From assembly GCF_001767255.1 (NCBI RefSeq), contig NZ_CP017639.1, positions 1,634,875 to 1,698,874 on the forward strand: a DNA stretch of 64,000 bases, read 5' to 3'. The translations under genes were made by a program, and so were the position numbers. Below are positions 30,801 through 40,090 of this stretch, in pieces. The notes under the pieces were generated by a model, which saw only the letters and a list, made by a program, of their open reading frames with translations, was not told the DNA's origin and did not search any database. Source of the stretch: Corynebacterium sp. NML98-0116. Its GTDB lineage: Bacteria; Actinomycetota; Actinomycetes; Mycobacteriales; Mycobacteriaceae. Each line of letters opens with the position of its first letter. Within the stretch, counting starts at the first letter, position 1.

Positions 30801-32513
30801 TTAGAACAGGAAGTAGCGCTGTGCCATAGCCAGTTCTTCAGCTGGCTCGGAGTGGATTTCCTCACCGTTGACGGTCAGCACGTAGGTCTCCGGATCGACC
30901 TTGATGTCAGGCGTCTCGGAGTTGTACTTCATGTCTGCCTTGGAGAGGTTGCGGATGCCCTTCGCCTCAACAAACCTGCGGTTCGTGTTCAGCTGATCCG
31001 GCACGCCGGCCTCGAATGCGGCCGTCGGCAGGAAGGTGACGCTGGTGCGACGAACTGCATCGCCGTATGCCGCGTAGGAGTAACGCATCGTACGTGGCTG
31101 TGGCGTCGGAATGGATGCGTTGGAGTCACCCATCTCTGCGCGTGCAACGTAGCCGGACTTGAGCACGAGCAGCGGCTTGACGCCGAAGTGTGCCGGCTCC
31201 CAGACCACCAGGTCAGCAAGCTTGCCCTCTTCAACGGAACCGACTGCGTGCGCGATACCGTGAGCGATCGCTGGGTTGATGGTGTACTTGGACACGTAAC
31301 GCTTGATGCGCTCGTTGTCGTTGCCCTCGGAGTCACCCTCGAGCGGACCACGCTGCTGCTTCATACGGTCAGCGACCTGCCAGGTGCGCAGCACGACCTC
31401 GCCGACGCGGCCCATTGCCTGGGAGTCGGAGGAGGTGATGGAGAGGATGCCCATGTCGTGCAGGACGTCCTCCGCCGCGATGGTCTCCTTGCGGATACGG
31501 GAGTCTGCGAACGCCACGTCCTCCGGAAGATCCGGGTTCAGGTGGTGGCAGACCATGATCATGTCAAGGTGCTCTTCCAGCGTGTTGTGGGTGTACGGCA
31601 GCGTCGGGTTGGTCGACGCTGGCAGCACGTTGGAGTGGCCAGCCAGCTCAATGATGTCCGGCGCGTGACCGCCGCCAGCACCCTCGGTGTGGAAGGTGTG
31701 GATGACGCGGCCGTCAATTGCCTTGATGGTGTTGTCCACGAAGCCACCCTCGTTGAGGGTGTCGGTGTGGATCGCGATCTGGACGTCCATCTCGTCCGCG
31801 ACCTTGAGCGCGTTGTCGATGGTGTTCGCGGTTGCGCCCCAGTCCTCGTGAATCTTCAGGCCGATAGCGCCGGCCTTGATCTGCTCACGCAGCGGGTTGA
31901 GCGCGGACGCGTGGCCCTTGCCCAGGAATCCAACGTTGACCGGGAAGTCAACCGAAGCCTCGATCATGTGCTTGATGTTGGTCGCACCAGCGGAGACGGT
32001 GGTTGCGTTGGTGGAATCAACCGGGCCAACGCCGCCACCGATGAGCGTGGTGGTGCCGTTGTCCAGCGCAGCCAGGACCTGCTCTGGGGAAATGAAGTGA
32101 ATGTGGGTATCCACTGCACCAGCGGTGACGATCTTGCCCTCGCCGCCGATGACCTCGGTTGCGACGCCGACAACGATGTCGATGCCGTCCTGGATATCTG
32201 GGTTACCTGCACGGCCGATCTTGAGGATCTTGCCGTCCTTGATGCCGATGTCAGCAACGTAGATACCGGTGTAGTCAATAATGATCGGGCCGGTAATGAC
32301 GAGGTCCGGAATCAGTTCTTCACCAGTAACACGGGAGTTCTGACCCATGCCGTCGCGGATAACCTTGCCGCCACCGAAGTTGACTTCTTCGCCTGGCTTC
32401 AGCAGGTTCTTCTCAACGCGTGCGATCAGCGAGGTGTCCGCGAGGCGGACGCCGTCACCGGTGTGTGGGCCGTAAAGCTCGGCGTACTGACGCCTATCCA
32501 TCTCAAATGCCAT
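30801..32513 (-). CDS. ureC: Urease alpha subunit UreC
   Basis: 570 residues, the family's standard length. The carbamylated Lys that bridges the nickels lies in GLKIHEDWG (near 220), nickel-binding His in [12 protein letters not shown] and [15 protein letters not shown], and the flap with its Cys in [22 protein letters not shown] (near 320). It hydrolyses urea to ammonia and carbamate in a complex with UreA and UreB. It follows ureB by 33 nt with a good ribosome site. Confidence 0.98.
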   Translation of the reverse strand: MAFEMDRRQYAELYGPHTGDGVRLADTSLIARVEKNLLKPGEEVNFGGGKVIRDGMGQNSRVTGEELIPDLVITGPIIIDYTGIYVADIGIKDGKILKIGRAGNPDIQDGIDIVVGVATEVIGGEGKIVTAGAVDTHIHFISPEQVLAALDNGTTTLIGGGVGPVDSTNATTVSAGATNIKHMIEASVDFPVNVGFLGKGHASALNPLREQIKAGAIGLKIHEDWGATANTIDNALKVADEMDVQIAIHTDTLNEGGFVDNTIKAIDGRVIHTFHTEGAGGGHAPDIIELAGHSNVLPASTNPTLPYTHNTLEEHLDMIMVCHHLNPDLPEDVAFADSRIRKETIAAEDVLHDMGILSITSSDSQAMGRVGEVVLRTWQVADRMKQQRGPLEGDSEGNDNERIKRYVSKYTINPAIAHGIAHAVGSVEEGKLADLVVWEPAHFGVKPLLVLKSGYVARAEMGDSNASIPTPQPRTMRYSYAAYGDAVRRTSVTFLPTAAFEAGVPDQLNTNRRFVEAKGIRNLSKADMKYNSETPDIKVDPETYVLTVNGEEIHSEPAEELAMAQRYFLF

Positions 32514-32546
32514 TTTGTTCCCTTCCTTAAAGGTTTCGTAATCCGT

Positions 32547-32855
32547 TTACTTGACTGGGCCGTTGACCTGGCCGTTGAAGCCGTGAACTTCGCGCTTGCC
32601 GCCGAAGTCGATCAGCTCAACAGTGCGGGAATCGCCTGGCTCGAGACGGGCTGCGGTGCCCGACGGGATGTCGAGGCGCTTGCCCATCCCAGCTTCACGG
32701 TCGAACTCGAGGGCGCTGTTTGCCTCTGCGAAGTGGAAGTGGGAACCGACCTGGATCGGGCGGTCGCCGGTGTTCTTCACCTCAAGCGTGATTGGCTCGC
32801 TGCCTTCGTTCAGGATGACCTTGCCTTCAGTGATGAAGTACTCGCCTGGAATCAT
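32547..32855 (-). CDS. ureB: Urease beta subunit UreB
   Basis: 102 residues from the ATG at 32855, which has AAAAGGAG upstream. [18 protein letters not shown] and the motif [23 protein letters not shown] are UreB hallmarks. It is a structural subunit of the urease trimer. It begins 13 nt after ureA. Confidence 0.97.
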   Translation of the reverse strand: MIPGEYFITEGKVILNEGSEPITLEVKNTGDRPIQVGSHFHFAEANSALEFDREAGMGKRLDIPSGTAARLEPGDSRTVELIDFGGKREVHGFNGQVNGPVK

Positions 32856-32868
32856 GGATAGTCTCCTT

Positions 32869-33171
32869 TTATCGGATTGGGTTGTGGACAGTGACAAGCT
32901 TGGTGCCGTCAGGGAAGGTTGCCTCAACCTGAACGTCAGAGATCATCTCTGGAACGCCTTCCATGACATCGTCACGGGTAAGCACCTGGATGCCCTCGGA
33001 CATCAGCTGCGCTACCGTCTTGCCATCGCGGGCGCCTTCCATGAGGTAATCCGTGATGAGGGCTACCGACTCTGGGTAGTTCAGCTTCACGCCGCGTTCC
33101 TTGCGGCGACGTGCCACATCAGCAGCAACCACGATGAGCAGCTTTTCCTGTTCGCGTTGGGTCAGCTTCAT
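32869..33171 (-). CDS. ureA: Urease gamma subunit UreA
   Basis: 100 residues, the family length. [35 protein letters not shown] and the C-terminal [18 protein letters not shown] are diagnostic. First gene of the urease operon, with AAGGAGAAG before the ATG. The 130 nt upstream contain a palindrome (33255-33273) and a hairpin (33219-33248) that may govern expression. Confidence 0.97.
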   Translation of the reverse strand: MKLTQREQEKLLIVVAADVARRRKERGVKLNYPESVALITDYLMEGARDGKTVAQLMSEGIQVLTRDDVMEGVPEMISDVQVEATFPDGTKLVTVHNPIR

Positions 33172-33218
33172 TTCTTCTCCTTGCTCGTTGACGATTGATA
33201 TTCGATTATTTGCCGACG

Positions 33219-33248
33219 CCCCGTCTGTGCCTTTCGGAACAGACGGGG
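33219..33248. repeat. Hairpin upstream of ureA
   Basis: Perfect 10-bp arms CCCCGTCTGT and ACAGACGGGG around a 10-nt loop. It lies between the EamA-type transporter stop and ureA. It could end transcription of the former, although the T tract is on the + strand side, or act as a leader structure for ureABC. Confidence 0.5.
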
Positions 33249-33254
33249 TTCAGT

Positions 33255-33273
33255 TTTCACTCATTGTGTGAAA
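33255..33273. promoter_or_regulatory. Palindrome before the urease operon
   Basis: TTTCACTCATTGTGTGAAA is a 19-nt inverted repeat with a single mismatched pair (arms TTTCAC and GTGAAA). Its place, about 85-100 nt before ureA, suits an operator. No regulator is assigned. Confidence 0.4.
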
Positions 33274-33304
33274 TTTTTTCGGTTCGCCCCGAACCTACTC
33301 CGAA

Positions 33305-34480
33305 TTAGTGGTGATGGTGATGCTTCTTCGGGTTATCCGAGGCTTCTTCCGGTGAGTGTCCGGGCGCTAATCCCTCTCTGACGAGTTGTTCATCGAGCGA
33401 ATGGTCGGGATTCTCGTGGTCCGGTTTCATCTTCGATTTTGAAAACATTGTGAACATCCCATTTTGATATGCCACTGTACCCAAAATCAGGAAGATACCG
33501 ATGATCTGCAGTACCGATGGGATCTCGCCGAACAGCGGGGCCGCAATGATAACGGAGGTCACCGGCGAAAGCAGCAGGATACCTGCGGACAGGGTTGGGT
33601 CGAGCCAGACCGTGCCGTACTGGACGAAGGTCCACGCCAACGCCTGGCCGAGGATAACCAAGCAGATCAGGTTGAACCAGTTCCATGCAGTCAGTGGGTC
33701 GCCGACTGTGGTCTCCGGGTCAACCAATGGGAGCTGACCGTCGATCAAGACGCCATTGACGAAGTCGAAGCCGCCACGCGGGGAGATGAAGAGCGCAACA
33801 ATGGTAGGCGCAACAGCCTGCGCTGCCATCGTGTACATCATCGGCTGGACGTAGAGGTCCTTACGTGCGGAGGTACCAGCCTTGCGGGAGAGGTAGAGGT
33901 AGAACGAGTAGCACACGCCGGAGGTCAAACCGAAGATGGTGCCCAGCGTCGCGGTCTTGATGCCGTAAATGCTCTCCGGGCCGCCGGATGCTTCCGCCGC
34001 CTCAAATACGCCACCGGTCAACAGCACACCGACGGCCATGATCGGAACAAGAATCAGGAACACTGGCGGAATCTTGTACTTATCAAAGATTGCCGTAAGC
34101 ATCGGCACGATAATGACCTGCAGATTCAGCAGAATCGCGGCAACACCAGCGCCTACGTAGAAAATGGAGTAGTTCCAGCATGTGAAGTCCACGCCCAAGA
34201 AGAGACCCGAGGCAATGGAGAGCATGATGCCCTTCTTGCTCAGGGATTCTTTCTTGCGGATTTCCATAACACCGAACGGGATCAACACGAGGCAACCGAG
34301 CACAACGCGCAGGAAGGCCTGCGTGGCGGGATCCATGTTTGTGGCCTTTACCCACAACGGGGTACCGGCAAGGAATGCTGTACCAAGGGCAAGGAACAAC
34401 ACTGCCTTGCCGTGGCTCACTGGTTTGATTGGCGGACCCTTGATGTCCGCTGCCGTAGTGGCGCTAGAAGTATTTGACAT
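33305..34480 (-). CDS. EamA/DMT-family transporter with penta-His C-terminus
   Basis: 391 residues from the ATG at 34480 (a GTG three codons earlier is an alternative; no clear ribosome site for either). About ten membrane spans arranged as two EamA repeats, each ending with a helix such as GAGVAAILLNLQVIIVPMLTAIF and DPTLSAGILLLSPVTSVIIAAPLFGE. The cytoplasmic tail of about 50 residues is charged and ends KKHHHHH. Family members export or import amino acids and metabolites. Position directly before urease suggests a nitrogen or nickel link, unproven. Confidence 0.85.
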   Translation of the reverse strand: MSNTSSATTAADIKGPPIKPVSHGKAVLFLALGTAFLAGTPLWVKATNMDPATQAFLRVVLGCLVLIPFGVMEIRKKESLSKKGIMLSIASGLFLGVDFTCWNYSIFYVGAGVAAILLNLQVIIVPMLTAIFDKYKIPPVFLILVPIMAVGVLLTGGVFEAAEASGGPESIYGIKTATLGTIFGLTSGVCYSFYLYLSRKAGTSARKDLYVQPMMYTMAAQAVAPTIVALFISPRGGFDFVNGVLIDGQLPLVDPETTVGDPLTAWNWFNLICLVILGQALAWTFVQYGTVWLDPTLSAGILLLSPVTSVIIAAPLFGEIPSVLQIIGIFLILGTVAYQNGMFTMFSKSKMKPDHENPDHSLDEQLVREGLAPGHSPEEASDNPKKHHHHH

Positions 34481-34922
34481 GCCAAACACAATACATTCCG
34501 AAACACATTTCAGAATTCCCTAAGGCACTATTTGCATAACTTTCAAACTATTGCATATATAATCCCCCTCCGAGCGACTTTATAAAAGCCCCTTTCATAT
34601 TTTTATACATTTCGACTACCCCCGCATTGGGGTGTGTTTAAACAGTACAAATGTACTGTCAGCTGCAGATTTCCCAAAAATGTCCCGAAAATTGGGCCAA
34701 AAATAGAAACCCTCTACCCCTTTATTGAATATCCGAGATTCGATGGTTCGATTGAATTACATACTGTTGTTTTTTCATTATTTTATAAATCAACATTCAA
34801 AAGTTTCCTGGGAGCTTTTAAGGTCCAACTTTCAACCTTTCCCGGTTCGCCTGGTCCCATACCCCTCCCCGACCGCACTGTTAACATATTGCAGGTCAGA
34901 TATAGGGAGGCGGAAAGCAGAC
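34481..34922. other. AT-rich divergent intergenic region
   Basis: 442 nt, clearly more AT-rich than its surroundings. On + TTGCAT (34532-34537) and TATAAT (34558-34563) with a 20-nt gap may be a promoter, far from the CDF gene. No convincing gene; the frame running from 34725 into the CDF protein lacks a family match before 34923. Confidence 0.5.
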
Positions 34923-35852
34923 ATGCCTTTGTCCGAAATCAATGCTGAACGTAAACGAGAACAGCGGCTCCTCGAACGGTTTATGTGGCTCTCCATCACA
35001 GCGTCCGTCATCACCATTGCTTTGAAGATGGCAGCGGCCGGCATTACGGGATCAGTCGGTTTCCTCTCCGACGCCATCGAGTCCGTGATCAACCTGGTTG
35101 CTGCCCTCGTCGGCCTGTGGGCACTGAAGCTTTCCGCCAAGCCCGCAGACGAAAACCACAACTTTGGCCACGCGAAGGCCGAGTACTTCTCCGCGCAGGT
35201 GGAGGGCTCGCTGATTCTGGTGGCGTCCGTGGCCATTATCTATACGTCCGTGCAGCGCATTATTCACCCGCAGCCGGTTGAGCAGATCGGTATCGGCCTG
35301 GCGTTTTCTGTTGCCGCCACGGTACTAAACCTCGCGGTGGGCGTCGCGCTGGTGAAAGCTGGGAAGAAGTACCGCTCCTCAACACTGGACGCCGACGGCC
35401 ACCACCTCCTCACTGACGTGTGGACCACGGTCGGAGTGATCGTCGGCATCGCGGCGGTCTGGATTACGGACTGGCAGCTGCTCGACCCGATCATCGCGCT
35501 GTGCGTCGGCTTCAACGTCCTGTTCACCGGCTACCGCCTGCTCAAAGGCGCCATTCTTGGGCTGCTCTCGGAAGCGCTGCCGCAAGATGAGCTGGAGAAG
35601 CTGCACGGCTTCCTTAATAGCTACGCTGCCGAGCACGACGTCGAGTTCACGTCGGTGCGCACGGCTGCGTTTGGCCGCGATCGGCTTATCAGCCTCGTCG
35701 TGCAGGTCCCCGGCGGGTGGACTGTGGCGTACTCCCACGAGCACGCCGACGCCATCGAGGATGGCATCACTGCGGTCATCGGTGAGTCGGAAACGATCGT
35801 GCATGTGGAGCCTGCCGGGTACCACACCCGCACCGGACCGCTCTGGGCTTAA
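34923..35852 (+). CDS. Cation diffusion facilitator (CDF) metal exporter
   Basis: 309 residues from the ATG at 34923, preceded by GGAGGCGGAAAG. Six membrane spans; the metal-path motifs GFLSDAIESVINL in TM2, NHNFGHAKAEYF in the loop and DADGHHLLTDVWTTVGV in TM5, followed by a cytoplasmic C-terminal domain with HEHAD. CDF proteins exchange Zn, Fe, Mn, Co or Ni for protons to remove excess metal. The ion is not certain. The stop overlaps the opposite-strand stop of the lipoprotein gene (35849-35852). Confidence 0.92.
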   Translation: MPLSEINAERKREQRLLERFMWLSITASVITIALKMAAAGITGSVGFLSDAIESVINLVAALVGLWALKLSAKPADENHNFGHAKAEYFSAQVEGSLILVASVAIIYTSVQRIIHPQPVEQIGIGLAFSVAATVLNLAVGVALVKAGKKYRSSTLDADGHHLLTDVWTTVGVIVGIAAVWITDWQLLDPIIALCVGFNVLFTGYRLLKGAILGLLSEALPQDELEKLHGFLNSYAAEHDVEFTSVRTAAFGRDRLISLVVQVPGGWTVAYSHEHADAIEDGITAVIGESETIVHVEPAGYHTRTGPLWA

Positions 35853-36214
35853 GAACCGTTTTCAGTCACTGACGCATACTGTTCGCTGAGCTTGTCAGCC
35901 TCGGTGACGTAAAACATTGCGCGCTTCCCCATCGACTCGTCGCGCTTGTCGGTGCGGGCCTGTAAATCTTCGATCTCGGACTCGGGCACGCCGATGCCCC
36001 GCATCTCGTCTGTCTTTGACCAGATGGTAATGATGGCGTCTTCGAAGGCGGGCTCGTCCATCACGCCTGGATCGGCATCGGGCGCGGTCTCTGCTTCCTG
36101 CGAAGCCGGTGCGGCGGGTGTTTGCTCGAATGGGAGGGGCTGGGTGGTGCACGAAGTGGCCGTCGATACGCAGGCGGCGGCGAGTGCTGCGACGAAAAGC
36201 TTTGAGTGTTTCAT
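35849..36214 (-). CDS. Small predicted lipoprotein
   Basis: 121 residues from the ATG at 36214. MKHSKLFVAALAAACVSTATSC is a lipoprotein signal peptide; the last Cys is the likely modified residue. A Pro/Ala/Glu-rich linker precedes an acidic helical segment of about 70 residues. No domain recognised. It is divergent from the SLC13 transporter gene. Confidence 0.7.
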   Translation of the reverse strand: MKHSKLFVAALAAACVSTATSCTTQPLPFEQTPAAPASQEAETAPDADPGVMDEPAFEDAIITIWSKTDEMRGIGVPESEIEDLQARTDKRDESMGKRAMFYVTEADKLSEQYASVTENGS

Positions 36215-36268
36215 TCTGCTTATTCTAACCACCGAAATTCGCTGGTCATACGATTAAGATACAGAGGT

Positions 36269-37720
36269 ATGGCTGTACAGCATGGAACGATTCCACCACC
36301 GGCGCTCCAGCAGCGCGCCCCCTCCCTTTCGAAAAAGCAGTGGGCGGGCCTCATTCTTGGCGCCGTGCTCTTCGCGCTCCCCTTCTTTTTCAACATCCCT
36401 GGCCTCGAGGCTCCCGGCCAGCGGATGCTTTCTATTTTCCTGTTAGCGATTGTCTTCTGGATCCTCGAGCCGATCCCGCTGACCGCGACCGCGGTGCTAG
36501 TGATCTTCTTCGAGGTCATCCTGCTTTCAAAGGGCGCCATCGTTGACCCGACGGGTGGCGCCGAGGCGCTGAAGGAGACGGTGCTGCCGGCGTCCGACTA
36601 CTTTGCGGCGCTGGCGAACCCGGTGATCATCCTGTTCTTGGGCGGGTTCATGATTGCGCATGGCGCGGAGAAGTTCGGGCTGGACAAGAACCTGGCCGCG
36701 ATTATGCTGCGGCCGTTCCCGGACAAGGCGCGGCTGACGGTGCTGGGGCTCATGCTGATTACCGCGCTGCTGAGCATGTTTATGTCGAATACGGCGACGA
36801 CGGCCACGATGTTCGCGGTGGTCATCCCGATTCTGCGCACGCTGCCGCCGGGTAAGGTGCGCGCGGGTGTGGCGCTGTCGATTCCGCTGGCGGCGAATGT
36901 GGGCGGCATCGGTACGCCGGTGGGCACGCCGCCGAACGCGATCGCGATTGGTGCGCTGGCGGAGTACGGCATCAAGGTGTCCTTCGCGCAGTGGATGCTG
37001 CTTGCCGTCCCGTTCATGCTGGTTGTGCTGGTGTTTGCGTGGCTGTTCCTGTGCATTGCGTTCATCCCCTCGGAGACGCGGATCTCGATTGCAATGGATG
37101 CGTCCTGGGATACGTCGTCGAACGCGAAGCTGTTTTACGCGGTGGCGGGGCTGACGATTGCGCTGTGGATGAGCGAGCCGCTGCACGGGATTTCCTCGAA
37201 TATTGTCGGTTTCTTCCCCGTCGTTGCGCTGCTGAGCCTGAAAGTGATGAAGGGCAAGGACGTCCAGGCGCTGGACTGGCCGGTGTTGTGGCTGGTCTCC
37301 GGCGGTATTGCGCTGGGCACGGGCGTCGGTGCGACGGGCCTCGACGATTGGCTGGTCGGCTCCGTGAACTGGAAGGTGCTCGGCCCGATGATGATCCTGG
37401 CGCTGCTGGGCCTGATCGGGTTTGCCATGGCGAACGTCATTTCCCACTCGGCGGCGGCGAACCTGCTGGTGCCGCTGGCGGTCTCGCTGGCGATCACGCT
37501 GTCCGAGCCGAGCCCGATGCTCATCGCGGTGATTGTGGCGATCGCCTGCTCGCTGGGTATGGCGCTGCCGATCTCCACCCCGCCGAACGCGATTGCGTAC
37601 GCCACGAAGGAGATCACCATCCCACAGATGGCGCAGGTCGGCCTGGTGGTGGGCACGGTGGCAACGCTGCTGTTGATCTTCGTGATGCCGTCAGTATGGA
37701 CGCTGCTGGGGTTGCTGTAG
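36269..37720 (+). CDS. SLC13/DASS-family anion transporter
   Basis: 483 residues from the ATG at 36269, with about 11-12 membrane spans. Both signature loops are present: ANVGGIGTPVGTPPNAIAIG near 210 and ALPISTPPNAIAYATKEI near 435, which contribute to sodium and substrate binding. The family imports di- and tricarboxylates or sulphate with Na+. TAAGAT 8 nt before the start could be a -10, and GAGG lies just before the ATG. The stop is immediately followed by the ATG of the histidine kinase, so the three genes form one operon. Confidence 0.9.
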   Translation: MAVQHGTIPPPALQQRAPSLSKKQWAGLILGAVLFALPFFFNIPGLEAPGQRMLSIFLLAIVFWILEPIPLTATAVLVIFFEVILLSKGAIVDPTGGAEALKETVLPASDYFAALANPVIILFLGGFMIAHGAEKFGLDKNLAAIMLRPFPDKARLTVLGLMLITALLSMFMSNTATTATMFAVVIPILRTLPPGKVRAGVALSIPLAANVGGIGTPVGTPPNAIAIGALAEYGIKVSFAQWMLLAVPFMLVVLVFAWLFLCIAFIPSETRISIAMDASWDTSSNAKLFYAVAGLTIALWMSEPLHGISSNIVGFFPVVALLSLKVMKGKDVQALDWPVLWLVSGGIALGTGVGATGLDDWLVGSVNWKVLGPMMILALLGLIGFAMANVISHSAAANLLVPLAVSLAITLSEPSPMLIAVIVAIACSLGMALPISTPPNAIAYATKEITIPQMAQVGLVVGTVATLLLIFVMPSVWTLLGLL

Positions 37721-39631
37721 ATGATTCCACACTCAACAATCGCGGTCATCGGTGCGTCGGAGGCGTCGCGCACCGTCCAGAGCATCGTGCGCGACGCGTT
37801 CGGCGGCACGCATACGGTGCTCACCTACCCGTCGCTGACGGACTTGCCTCGCACGGACGACCTCGCGCTCGTCACCGTCACGGTGCACGAGCACGGGCTC
37901 ACCGCCGATCACCCGCTGGTCAAATTTCTTGACGACGCCCACTACGAACACACCCGCATCATCGTCCTGACCACGGCACCGACGGTGTCGGGCCTGGACC
38001 GGCTCAGCGAGCTGGGCAGGCTGGACATGCTGGTGTACACGCCGGAGATCCACGACGAGGCCCTGGCACGGAACCTGCAGCAGCAGCTCACCCGCTATTG
38101 GGCGTCGCGCTACCACGACAACCCCGAGCTGGCGTCGAAGTACGACCAGCCGGCCGCGCCGGCCCTGGATGTGGAACTGACAAACGAGGAGATTGTCGGG
38201 CGCATTATTGATGCAGCCGACCGCCACCTTGGGCGCCAGCCACGCCTGGTGTTTCCTCCCGGGGTGAACCTGACCACGGAGGGCAAGGAGGTCGAGGAGG
38301 TCATCTTGACTATCTCGGGCGAGGTGGTGCTGCAGCGCAACACGGACGCAGGCGACATCACGATGCACCGCGGCTCGACGGGCCTGGTCATCGGCCTGTT
38401 GGCGCTGGCGGGCACGCGCATCGGGTTCTTTACCGCCCGCACCACGACGGAGGTCACCGCGGTGCAGCTGCCGATGGACCAACTCAACTACCTGCTCGAC
38501 ATCGCCCCTGGCCTGGACCGCATGCTCGCTGTGTTGCTGGTGCGCTCCTACGACCGGCGCCTGCGCCGCTCCGAGGACAGCCAGGTGCACCAGCATGAGA
38601 TGACCGTGGAGCTTGAGCAGGAGCGGGCGCGGCTGAGCACCGCCCTGCGCAATTTGGAGGAGGCCCGCCGCGAGTTGATGAGCCAGGCCCGGTTCGCCTC
38701 GCTCGGCGAGCTGGCGGCGGGGGTTGCCCACGAGTTGAACAACCCGATGGCCGCGATTGAGCGAACGGCGGCGCATCTCGGAGAGGACGTCGATACGCTG
38801 CTGGCTTCGAGCCCGAACCGGAAGTGGCGCGAGGGCGTACTGAAGGCGTTTGACCAGGCGAAACTAGCTCCCTCGGTGAGTACGAAGGAGGCACGCAGGT
38901 TGCGGCGTGAGCTCACGGAGATCATCGGTGACCGCGCGCTCGCGCAACGCTGGGTGCTCGCCGGGCTTCACGACGACGCCTTTGCCAAGCAGGTGGCCCG
39001 CTCCCGCAGGCTCGACTTCGACACCATCGAGCGCGCCGCGGCGATCGGCACTGGGGTGCGCAACCTCTCCACCGCGGCGACCCGCATCACGGAACTCGTC
39101 GCTTCGCTGCGCTCGTACGCGCGCCCAGACGGCGACCCCGTCACCGACGTCAATGTCCACGAGGGTATTGACGACACGCTGCGCCTCATCTCGCACCGAC
39201 TCGATAACGTCGAGGTCATCCGCGATTACGCGGAGCTGCCTAACATCACGTGCATGCCGGGCCAGCTGGCCCAGGTGTGGACGAACCTGCTGACCAACGC
39301 CGCCGAGGCAATGCAAGACACGGGCGTTGGCAGCACAGTCACGATCAGAACCAGCGCGCCAGAGCCGGGCTGGATCGAAGTCGACATTATTGATGACGGC
39401 CCCGGCATCCCCGGCGAGCGCCTCGAGCGACTCTTCGAACCCCGATTCACCACGAAGAACGGCCAGGTGCGCTTCGGGATGGGGATCGGCCTGAGTGTGT
39501 GCCGAAGCATCATCAATAAGCACCACGGAACCATCACGCTGGAGTCCTCCCCGCGGGGCACCCAAGCCAGCGTTCGCCTACGTATCAACGGACCAAGGAG
39601 ACACCATGAACCTCACCATTCTGATTCTTGA
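37721..39631 (+). CDS. Sensor histidine kinase with cNMP-like sensory domain
   Basis: 636 residues, no membrane span. Residues 1-125 look like a degenerate receiver or Rossmann-like fold (STIAVIGASEASRTVQS), residues about 165-270 look like a cyclic-nucleotide-binding-type barrel (RLVFPPGVNLTTEGKEVEEVILTISGEVVLQ), then a coiled coil (about 290-320). The H-box FASLGELAAGVAHELNNP places the phospho-His at 337; N-box NLLTNAAEAM, G1 DDGPGIPGERLERLFEPRFTTK and G2 GMGIGLSVCRSII complete the kinase. It overlaps the regulator gene by 26 nt. The ligand sensed is unknown; link to the transporter is from gene order. Confidence 0.9.
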   Translation: MIPHSTIAVIGASEASRTVQSIVRDAFGGTHTVLTYPSLTDLPRTDDLALVTVTVHEHGLTADHPLVKFLDDAHYEHTRIIVLTTAPTVSGLDRLSELGRLDMLVYTPEIHDEALARNLQQQLTRYWASRYHDNPELASKYDQPAAPALDVELTNEEIVGRIIDAADRHLGRQPRLVFPPGVNLTTEGKEVEEVILTISGEVVLQRNTDAGDITMHRGSTGLVIGLLALAGTRIGFFTARTTTEVTAVQLPMDQLNYLLDIAPGLDRMLAVLLVRSYDRRLRRSEDSQVHQHEMTVELEQERARLSTALRNLEEARRELMSQARFASLGELAAGVAHELNNPMAAIERTAAHLGEDVDTLLASSPNRKWREGVLKAFDQAKLAPSVSTKEARRLRRELTEIIGDRALAQRWVLAGLHDDAFAKQVARSRRLDFDTIERAAAIGTGVRNLSTAATRITELVASLRSYARPDGDPVTDVNVHEGIDDTLRLISHRLDNVEVIRDYAELPNITCMPGQLAQVWTNLLTNAAEAMQDTGVGSTVTIRTSAPEPGWIEVDIIDDGPGIPGERLERLFEPRFTTKNGQVRFGMGIGLSVCRSIINKHHGTITLESSPRGTQASVRLRINGPRRHHEPHHSDS

Positions 39632-40085
39632 AGATGAAGCCGAAGTGCGCGCCGCCCTTGAGCGCGACCTCCTCTCGTTTGCGGACACCGTCCGCCTGGA
39701 GGTTGCCTCCAGCGCCGACGAGGCATGGGAGGTTATCGACGAGCTCAGCGACGACGGCGACCTCCTCGCGCTCGCGCTGTGTGATCACCGCATGCCCGGG
39801 ACCACCGGCGTGGAGTTCCTAGTACAGATGATGCAGGACCCACGCACCGCGGCGACCCGGAAGGTGCTGGTCACCGGGCAGGCGCAGCTCAAGGACACTG
39901 TGCACGCGGTGAACGAGGCGAACCTGGACTACTACATCGCCAAGCCGTGGGACGTCGAGGAGCTCCACCAGGTGGTGCGCAATATGCTCACGGACTACGT
40001 GGAGGCGCTCGACATAGACCCGCTGCCCTACTTCGATGTGCTTGACCAGCAGCGGGCGCTGACACTTACCCGCCACCGGGACTAG
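39606..40085 (+). CDS. Single-domain response regulator
   Basis: 159 residues from the ATG at 39606, with AAGGAG upstream. Receiver residues: Glu-Asp-Glu at 9-11, phospho-Asp at 60 (ALCDHRMPG), Thr at 90 and Lys at 113 (IAKPW). After the receiver only about 25 residues remain, so there is no DNA-binding output domain. The partner kinase is encoded directly upstream. Likely it acts by protein contact, for example on the transporter or an RNA-polymerase or enzyme target. Confidence 0.88.
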   Translation: MNLTILILEDEAEVRAALERDLLSFADTVRLEVASSADEAWEVIDELSDDGDLLALALCDHRMPGTTGVEFLVQMMQDPRTAATRKVLVTGQAQLKDTVHAVNEANLDYYIAKPWDVEELHQVVRNMLTDYVEALDIDPLPYFDVLDQQRALTLTRHRD

Positions 40086-40090
40086 CGGGC

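Noticed and set aside
30852..32861. A 669-residue open frame on + opposite ureC and ureB
   Set aside because: Antisense shadow of unmistakable urease genes, no motif, no ribosome site.
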